64,000 nt of DNA, taken from assembly GCF_013402915.1 (NCBI RefSeq), contig NC_050719.1, positions 1,550,001 to 1,614,000 of the forward strand. Direction: 5' to 3'. The translations under genes and the position numbers were made by a program. Of this stretch, positions 57,375-64,000 are shown piece after piece (the first letter of the stretch is position 1; every line of letters begins with the position of its first letter). The notes below the pieces were generated by a model, which was given only the letters and a program-made list of their open reading frames with translations, did not search any database and was not told where the DNA came from. The DNA comes from Zygotorulaspora mrakii. Its lineage: Eukaryota > Ascomycota > Saccharomycetes > Saccharomycetales > Saccharomycetaceae.

Positions 57375-60300
57375 TCAGCACCAACCCAGCTCCGAGTCGT
57401 CAAGCAGTTTCCACCCAATGGCTATAAAACCTTGAAGACCGGGGGGTTCCGAGGGGATCTCTTTCTTGTTTAGTAGCCATTTCGACCGGTACACCTGTTT
57501 CATGACGCTTTCTGCGTCGGTATACTTACGGCGATTAGCTGCATAGCTCACATCACTTTGCTGCTGATCTTGCAATTTGAAAGGTTTCATCATATTCAAC
57601 AGACTTGTGATCGTTACGATATTATTCATGGAATTCGACAGTTGCACTATCAAGTCTTGAGGTTTTATCGTGGGATGGTTTCCCAAAGTGTTCTGCACGG
57701 CGAGGCCAATTAACGAGGTCGGAAGTTGTTTGATCAGCTCTATAACATTCGATACTTCATCGACTATACATACGCAGTACGGAGATACGACGCCGCGGAG
57801 CAAATTGGATTGTTCGTTTTTCCTGTTTTGCTGCAGCCCCAGTAACCGTTGGTAGATCTCATTGCCGTGGTGGTTGCCGATATTATTAGCGTAATTTTCT
57901 TCCTGGTCAAGGTTGTGCTGCTGCTGATGCTCTGGCGGATGGTTTTCCATGGGTCTAAAATTATAATCGATTCGGTTGGTTGGATTCAGTTTGATCAGTA
58001 GCATCAGCAGTTTCAAGGTCAAGGAAATCAAGTCACATAGCGATTTGGTTACTTCAGATATTAGTTCGACTTCATACTTCAAAGTCAATAGCGCATTTGT
58101 GATGTTAATCTTTGTTAGCAGAAAATCGTGAAATAGCTCAGCCAACGTCAATATCTCCGTCTCGTCATCGTCTCGGAGATCTTCATTTGCTTCATTTATC
58201 TGGAATTCAGAGTCTGGATGCCAGATTAATTTTTCACCATTTATGTCACAGATTGACCGTCTATTCATTGCTATTTCATTTATCAGTTCCCCTAGTTTGA
58301 TACTTTTAAGAATCGGCTTCATCCTAAAAGAGCTCTCGTCGACAGCCCACTTTGCATCGTCAGACACAAAAAAACTTTCCGTACTGCCATGAATCGGAAT
58401 GTTGATCAATTTTGGCCCACCGTACAGACAGCTTTGTAAAGAATCGAAAATAATCAATATGACATATAATCTTTTAAAGACTATTAAACTTTTGGAATGG
58501 TTATCACTCTGATCCTTATCGGGGTCTGTAACACTTTTACGATGATCATTATGGTAATCGCTATCTTCGAAAGAATCGAATAATAGCAATTCATGTATTT
58601 TGAACTCTTTGAAAATTGTCACTGACATCCCCAATACAAAGGAATTATCGTATCCAACAATCGCCAAAATATAGTTCAGGAGGATAAAAGTTGACAGGTA
58701 TATTATTTTTATTTTTCTTGAAACTTGTTGCTTGATTTCTCGAAATCGAGGATGAACATCAACAATTTTTTGTAAACATTCATTCAATGCATTTATGAAT
58801 ACTGCTTTAATTTCTAAGGCTTCTTCATCAATTCCATTGATATTATTATTACTATTTGATTTTTTATTATTGTTATCATTATCATTATCGTTATCATTAT
58901 CATTATAGTTTCCATTGTTATCAGTAGTGCTATCACTTTCACCATAGGTACGGTTTTTCGTGGTATCACTGCCCTGAATATTGTCATTATTGATGCCACC
59001 GCCGTCGAAAAAATTATTATATCTCTTCTTCAAAGAAACTCTGATCAATAACTCTAGAGAATTTCTAAACCAGACTATCACGTAATTATTAACTTCGTGA
59101 ATTGCCGATATTGGTTGTGTATTCACCAAAAGAATTTCATTAGTTAAAGTTTTCTTATTCAATGGTATAACTGGGAAACCTGTGTGTACAAATTCGTAAT
59201 AGGAATCAATAAGATCAACATCAGATATTTGACCATAAACAATGCCACGGTTCAAGCTTGATATCCCGCATGCACTATCGCTTGCATAAGAAACGGAAGA
59301 TTTGTTAGAATTCATCGATATATTACTACTCGAACTTTGCGATCTCTTATGTGTAGGTGCACATTTCCGTTTCTTCTTTGTTCCAGACTTTCTTATATCG
59401 CCATTCTTTTTAGAAATTCTAGTTTGTGAAGCCTGTTGTGTTTGCTGGACCCGTTGCATTTGCTGCGCTTGTTGTAATACTTGTGGCATCAATTTTGTTT
59501 CATTTTGTTGCAATGGCTGCTGTTGTAGTAAATCAGGTACTAATCTTTTTGTCTCGTCGACAGTGGCTATTGGTAAAGTAAGATTTGCTGTATTATTGTT
59601 CGTTGCCGAAAAGCCTGGATAAATAACAGGAGCACCTGGTGACATAGCATCACTAGCAACGGATCCCTGTCTTGATTGGTATCCATTGACGCCGAACTGG
59701 CTAAAAGAAGAAAGGGATGAGGCCATGGCAGGTCTCTGCTGAGAAAATTGAGAATATGGATACAAATTTTGTTGTTGCGGTTGCTGTTGCGGCTGTTGTT
59801 GCGGCTGCTGATTTATCATGCTTGCATTCGAAGGATTTCTTAAAATTGGTGGAAATGACGTAGATTTTCTGCGTAATTCATCAATATCATCAGAGAATAC
59901 ATGTGATTGAGCGGTCCTATTTGTAAGAGAGGAGTAGCTCGCTCTTTGATCATTATGGAATGATCCATTATTAATAATATTCGGAGGCTGATATCCATGA
60001 GATGAAGACCCACTTGGTGTCGCGTAGAGTAATTGCTGATCAGCGATAGGAGTATTCAAATTCTTGATGGACAGGTCACTTTGTAACGAATCAATGGAAC
60101 CTCTTCTTGAATTGTTAAACTCGTGGTACGGTACCTTCCAAAACTGTTGCTGGCCTAAATTACCATTTTTGTGGTTACTGCTCGCATTGTTGTTTGCATT
60201 GTTTGCGCCGCCGCTAGTATTCAATGGTCCCGTATTAGCTTGCGGAAGGTACTGCGCCAGAGGCGGCAGCAGTACAGACTGCGCCCTCAACGAAGGGGAT

Positions 60301-60743
60301 GACAATCCATGCGCACTGCCGGGGTTATTAATGTTGTTGTTCCCATCGCTGGAAGTTGAGCGTGACCTAGGTCTGCTCTCACTCCTGGTGTATCCCTTGG
60401 ATGGTCCCCTTTTCAACTGAACCCTGTCGAACGCGCATTTCTCTCCATTCTTGGAACAATTGGTGCATATCCCTTTGTCTTCGTTGTAGTCGCACTTGAT
60501 TTTCCTTTTACGACACTGATCACAAGCCCGAGAGGCCTTTATCCTCCTCTTGCCGCTGTGTGTTGGGCCATGGCCATGACCGCTGCCGCTGCCACTACCG
60601 CTGCCGCCGCTCGCGCTGTTACTGCCTTGCTCTTGCTGCTCTTGCCTCTCCACCGTATCCCTTTTCTCGAGACCCGAATCCTGCCTCACACCGGCGTCTA
60701 TCGACTCACCTGCTACAGCTCTCCTGGTCTGAGTCTCATTCAT
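57375..60743 (-). CDS. RGT1: Glucose-responsive zinc-cluster repressor RGT1
   Basis: 1122 residues from the ATG at 60743 (upstream only a TTG at 60818); S. cerevisiae Rgt1 has 1170. It represses hexose-transporter genes without glucose, together with Mth1/Std1 and Ssn6-Tup1. The Zn2Cys6 cluster has Cys74, 77, 84, 93, 96 and 103 (ASRACDQCRKRKIKCDYNED), preceded by a Gly/Ser/His repeat and followed by Arg/Ser PKA-type sites (SRPRSRSTSSDG). There are Gln-rich runs around 360-460 and an Asn/Asp tandem tract (NDNDNDNDNDNNN) near 640. The conserved block GQISDVDLIDSYYEFVHTGFPVIPLNK and the C-terminal WLLNKKEIPSEPPGLQGFIAIGWKL are typical of the Rgt1/Eds1 pair. Confidence 0.95.
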   Translation of the reverse strand: MNETQTRRAVAGESIDAGVRQDSGLEKRDTVERQEQQEQGSNSASGGSGSGSGSGHGHGPTHSGKRRIKASRACDQCRKRKIKCDYNEDKGICTNCSKNGEKCAFDRVQLKRGPSKGYTRSESRPRSRSTSSDGNNNINNPGSAHGLSSPSLRAQSVLLPPLAQYLPQANTGPLNTSGGANNANNNASSNHKNGNLGQQQFWKVPYHEFNNSRRGSIDSLQSDLSIKNLNTPIADQQLLYATPSGSSSHGYQPPNIINNGSFHNDQRASYSSLTNRTAQSHVFSDDIDELRRKSTSFPPILRNPSNASMINQQPQQQPQQQPQQQNLYPYSQFSQQRPAMASSLSSFSQFGVNGYQSRQGSVASDAMSPGAPVIYPGFSATNNNTANLTLPIATVDETKRLVPDLLQQQPLQQNETKLMPQVLQQAQQMQRVQQTQQASQTRISKKNGDIRKSGTKKKRKCAPTHKRSQSSSSNISMNSNKSSVSYASDSACGISSLNRGIVYGQISDVDLIDSYYEFVHTGFPVIPLNKKTLTNEILLVNTQPISAIHEVNNYVIVWFRNSLELLIRVSLKKRYNNFFDGGGINNDNIQGSDTTKNRTYGESDSTTDNNGNYNDNDNDNDNDNNNKKSNSNNNINGIDEEALEIKAVFINALNECLQKIVDVHPRFREIKQQVSRKIKIIYLSTFILLNYILAIVGYDNSFVLGMSVTIFKEFKIHELLLFDSFEDSDYHNDHRKSVTDPDKDQSDNHSKSLIVFKRLYVILIIFDSLQSCLYGGPKLINIPIHGSTESFFVSDDAKWAVDESSFRMKPILKSIKLGELINEIAMNRRSICDINGEKLIWHPDSEFQINEANEDLRDDDETEILTLAELFHDFLLTKINITNALLTLKYEVELISEVTKSLCDLISLTLKLLMLLIKLNPTNRIDYNFRPMENHPPEHQQQHNLDQEENYANNIGNHHGNEIYQRLLGLQQNRKNEQSNLLRGVVSPYCVCIVDEVSNVIELIKQLPTSLIGLAVQNTLGNHPTIKPQDLIVQLSNSMNNIVTITSLLNMMKPFKLQDQQQSDVSYAANRRKYTDAESVMKQVYRSKWLLNKKEIPSEPPGLQGFIAIGWKLLDDSELGWC

Positions 60744-63003
60744 CCCAAATTGACGCCGTTCTTTGTCTCTAGCAAGGAAACAACTATTGAGGCCCACCAA
60801 GTTCACCACACAATACAATAATGAGTTTGTCCACGAACTTGTGTTCCCTCTCTTGACGGATGGTTAAAGCTATCGAGTTATAACTTTTCTGTAACCCTTG
60901 AAAAATGACCACGATCCCACCGGCCACAATCTTTAACAGCCGTTGAACCTGGCTGACTTTAACTCCGTAGTATCACTTTTTCCCTGACTCTCTTGCGTTT
61001 TCGTTCGTACGTTCGTTCGTTCAATCCTATTATTTTGTTCCTTTGTTCTTTTTTATCCGTGTTGTGGGATAATGAGCCCTGTGCTCCGAGCGTTCTTGTT
61101 GTTCCGCCATTTCCTACGTTTTCCCACCTTTCTCACCGGCTCAAATCCGCAAAGATTGTCTGCGAACGTCCCCCACCTCATTTGTCGTTCACCCACTCGC
61201 TTTTGTGCCCACTGCCAATTTTCCCGGGCAATCTGCCGATGGCTGCCAGCACGGCAGACGGCGTCCCGACGTCCCGGCAGCTTTTTAGCCTTTTGGCCCC
61301 GCCTTTTTTCGGCGCAAAGCAGGCCGCAATGGACCAAAGCGCTGGGGAAGACGCCGCAAGACGTGCAGAATGTAACACACGGGTTCCAGGAAGTAGCAAA
61401 TCGTAATACGCATTGGGAAACCGGGGGATGGAAGAATGCTGCTTTCTGGAAGCCGCGGGGCGGAATAAATATGTTGCCAAGCAATTGGCACCATTGGTGA
61501 CCGCCGGTGACTTAAAGTGGCAAAGGAGGGGTAGCGGCTGTGTACGGTGGGGTGGTGGGGTGGTGGCAGAGTTGCGAGAAAGGCAACCGAATGGCTTCAT
61601 CCTCAATGTGGGGCAGCTAAATGGTTGAACTGGTTGAACTCCACGTTCAATCTAGTAAATTGCGCATACACAAGGCGGAGCCGGATATACAAAAGTTCTG
61701 TGGATCTTTTGGGATTTGCGGTGTGTACGTTCAGCGCGCAGTACCACGGATGCTCGAAGTTCTCTCATGCAACTCAAGATCGAAAAGTGTGTTTCTTGTG
61801 CAACAAATAACGTGTAACATCTACTCTTGGCGGATTCTTCTGATGGAGACTCTTCTGATGGGATTTGCGAGCAATTATGCGTGGCCGCCCGCGTCGTAGA
61901 GGACAGTGGGAAACTGCCCAGTCGTAGCCTAGTATGGGCAAACAAGGCTCGGATCAGGTGCTCACGTCTTTTCCTTACTCTTCTGTAGAGGGGCGAACTC
62001 GGGGAATGCGTCTTGGTGCTTGTAGCGGTACGCCGAGAAGGTAGGGTCGTTTGGGGTGTTTGAGGTGTGCCTCGTGCAAAAGCTCGGCGGCTACGCGTCT
62101 GGCCGCAAAATCGTGAAGTGGCCGAATAGCCGCACAATCGTGGTGGTGGTTGCTGTTCACCGAGCTGTGTCGAGCAGAAGTGGTACCTCTTGATTCTCAG
62201 CTCTGGAGTCCAAGACCAGTTGCTAATGTCACAAAATGTGGTGATTGACGTCTTTAGAAGGTTTCTTCTTCGATTTCACGCAAGGCGCGGCAGTCCGGCA
62301 CGCAAAAAACCGGAACAATTGAAGCTTTTAAACAGTGACGTTAATACGTACCTGCAGTTTGGAAAGTGCACAAGCTTGCCCGGCAATTAGAGTCTAACTA
62401 CTATTTGTAGCAAATGTATTAGTATAGGAAATATTACTAAATAGAATAACGGTGTCAAAGATGAAGATTCACTTTTATTAAATAATGCAAGGTGCAGGCA
62501 CTCAAAGTTGTGCCGGTGTTGCCATCTTGAAAATTGCAGATCGGAGCTGTTTTGGCCGATTTGAAGAGCTAGCATACGTAGAAGCGAACGATCGCAAACT
62601 CGCCGCTCTCTCCAGGTGCTTACGACGGAAAACGAGTTGGAATTATATCGTTTAGACAGTTCAGGATAATTTGCATGTTTACGTCTCTTTAGAACCTCTT
62701 CGCTTTCAAGATCGAGCTGAGCAAAGTGGTGCTCCACGTTCTAGTACACATGGCGCACGAGACACTAAAAAGCATTCACTAGGGCTCACAGGTCAAGTAG
62801 CAGTGCCTGAAGAACCATTGCTCGTAAATGTGCGAAAGACAGGCCGCAAAATTACAGTTCACTGCTTGTGTTTTTGCTTCTCTTATATTTGGTAGCGCCA
62901 GGCGAAATGAAAATTTCAATTTGATTGCATGTGGAAACATGGCATATGAAGAGATTGAAATGTGGTAGCGGTAGAAAGAACAAAAACATCATCGCAGAGC
63001 AAG
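60744..63003. other. RGT1-OTU2 divergent region, 2.26 kb
   Basis: Long divergent upstream DNA. About 61060-61620 is GC-rich, with GCGGGG- and CGGGG-type sequence of possible Mig1 character (for instance near 61455) and a tandem CGTT tract near 61008-61020. Many overlapping frames on both strands (up to 161 codons) have no families and mostly non-ATG starts. From about 62380 the sequence is AT-richer. S. cerevisiae RGT1 is followed by PTM1, which is absent here, so a rearrangement junction lies in this stretch. I see no RNA gene or element. Confidence 0.5.
62939..62968 (+). promoter_or_regulatory. Upstream short open frame before OTU2
   Basis: A 9-codon frame (MAYEEIEMW) that is out of frame with OTU2 and stops 35 bp before its start. 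Two further short frames begin at ATGs near 62907 and 62929. If they are in the leader, they could dampen OTU2 translation. Confidence 0.35.
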
Positions 63004-63867
63004 ATGGAGGAAGTACAGGCAAGACATCGCAAGGAGAATAAGGACCTCCAAAATAAAATCACTGGCATGAAGAAACAGGCCACAAAATCCACAAGAAAAG
63101 AGATCAATTCAAGGTGCAACAGTCTACAGGAATCTCTTACGGAAAAGCACGTACAGGAGATACAAGAACTAGAAAAAGACAAGGAGGATTCTTCTACGGG
63201 AGCTCTCAATGAAGTGACTCCCGAAGAGCTCTTGCTGGAGCTAGAAATTGCGGATGAGAAAGATTCGGTGAGTGCTGTGGAAGCTATAAATGCTCCGGTG
63301 AAGAAGCGCCGAAACAGACAAAAGGAAAAATTGGCCAAGAGGGATGCCGAGGTTCAAAGAATTAAAGAGGAGGCAGGTAGGGAGGCTGCCCAGCAACCCG
63401 ACCTTAAAAAAATGGAGCAAGAAGCGATCGATCAGTTGTGTGATTTTAAAAAACTAAAACCGTTCGATATACAACCCGATGGTCACTGCCTGTTTGCTTC
63501 TGTATTAGATCAATTGACTATGCGTCACAATCGAAGTGATCTCGATATCCATCAGTTGCGATCTCTGGCCTGCCAATACATGCGAGAAAATAAAGAAGAT
63601 TTTATCCCGTATCTATTCAATGAAGAAACTATGGAATTGCAGGGCATTGATGAGTATACAAAAGAGATGGAAACCACGGCAAAATGGGGTGGAGAACTAG
63701 AGATTTTGGCCCTCGCCAAGTCATTCAATTGTCCGATTAGTGTACTTATGTCGGGCAGACCTCTGCATGTAGTTAACGAAGGTAGCGAAAAGCCTGAATT
63801 GAAATTGGTGTACTACAAACATAGTTATGCTTTGGGTGAACATTACAACTCTTTGCGCGATGTTTAG
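63004..63867 (+). CDS. OTU2: OTU-family deubiquitinase OTU2
   Basis: 287 residues from the ATG at 63004; extension upstream reaches only a GTG at 62962. S. cerevisiae Otu2 (YHL013C) has 307. The N-terminal half is a Lys/Glu-rich coiled coil starting ARHRKENKDLQNKITGMKKQ, identical in type to Otu2, with a basic KKRRNRQKEKLAKRD segment. The OTU catalytic domain follows: DIQPDGHCLFASVLDQL with Asp159 and nucleophile Cys162, AKWGGELEILALAKSFNCPI, and the catalytic His280 in LGEHYNSLRD. Otu2 deubiquitinates ribosomal protein eS7 on 40S subunits during ribosome recycling. It ends 133 bp before the window edge; nothing else is recognised there. Confidence 0.96.
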   Translation: MEEVQARHRKENKDLQNKITGMKKQATKSTRKEINSRCNSLQESLTEKHVQEIQELEKDKEDSSTGALNEVTPEELLLELEIADEKDSVSAVEAINAPVKKRRNRQKEKLAKRDAEVQRIKEEAGREAAQQPDLKKMEQEAIDQLCDFKKLKPFDIQPDGHCLFASVLDQLTMRHNRSDLDIHQLRSLACQYMRENKEDFIPYLFNEETMELQGIDEYTKEMETTAKWGGELEILALAKSFNCPISVLMSGRPLHVVNEGSEKPELKLVYYKHSYALGEHYNSLRDV

Positions 63868-64000
63868 AGGGGACTTTAAGCTTCTGTAAAAGTTCATAAT
63901 CCCCATATCCTTGCAAATCTATAGATTTACTTAATTTACGTGAAATTACTTTGCATCATAACTAGTATACCAGCTATAGAGAATATCTAAAGTGGCTTCA

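Noticed and set aside
61050..62140. Overlapping frames up to 161 codons between RGT1 and OTU2.
   Set aside because: GC-rich composition, competing frames on both strands, non-ATG starts and no recognisable protein.
1..64000. CRISPR arrays, bacterial operons or prophage.
   Set aside because: No direct-repeat/spacer pattern; all gene structure, promoters and tRNA features are those of a yeast nuclear chromosome.

Overview
The window is nuclear DNA of a budding yeast of the family Saccharomycetaceae. The genes are compact and intronless, there is a tRNA-Gly(GCC) gene of the kind found in Saccharomyces cerevisiae, a copia-type (Ty-like) LTR remnant is present, and almost every protein has a recognisable S. 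cerevisiae counterpart. Gene order suggests a lineage that did not pass through the whole-genome duplication. Genes that S. cerevisiae keeps on two duplicated tracks (chromosome V YER088-093 with chromosome II YBL052-058; XII YLR251-258 with VII YGL159-160, VI YFR013-016 and XV YOL016-017) are interleaved here on one track. Duplicate pairs appear once: PTC2/PTC3, DOT6/TOD6, GSY1/GSY2, CMK1/CMK2, IOC3/ESC8, RGT1/EDS1. A Zygosaccharomyces/Torulaspora-like yeast is a reasonable guess, but the genus is inference.

Layout. 1-20 kb: end of TSC11, IES5, MET6, SHP1, PTH2, TRP2, a PTC2/3 phosphatase, a YBL055C-type TatD nuclease, a DOT6/TOD6 repressor, SAS3, then a 494-residue protein I do not recognise. 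20-34 kb: SYM1, MCP2, a YGL159W-type cyclodeaminase-like protein, HAP1, a Dal5-family MFS permease and AIM14. 34-36.5 kb: a gene-poor stretch with two diverged LTRs in inverted orientation and the tRNA-Gly gene. 36.5-52 kb: an AIP5-like gene whose frame is broken near 37.53-37.62 kb, a GC-rich hairpin-bearing intergenic region, an AraC/Ada-type helix-turn-helix protein, glycogen synthase, a CMK kinase and an IOC3/ESC8 subunit of ISW1a. 52-61 kb: TUL1, UGP1, RGT1. 61-64 kb: a long GC-rich upstream region, then OTU2.

Functional themes are amino-acid biosynthesis (MET6, TRP2, with Gcn4-type sites), glycogen and UDP-glucose metabolism (GSY, UGP1), regulation by glucose, heme and growth (RGT1, HAP1, DOT6/TOD6), chromatin (SAS3, IOC3/ESC8, IES5), ubiquitin and Cdc48 pathways (SHP1, TUL1, OTU2), and mitochondrial membrane proteins (SYM1, MCP2, PTH2).

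The items most worth a second look are the broken AIP5 frame, where an in-frame GCG-AGG-C heptamer combines elements of two known yeast +1 frameshift sites; the fungal AraC/Ada-like regulator with perfect inverted repeats in its upstream region; and the inverted LTR pair beside the tRNA gene. Many start codons were moved inward from near-cognate codons to the first ATG that matches the length of the known homologue.
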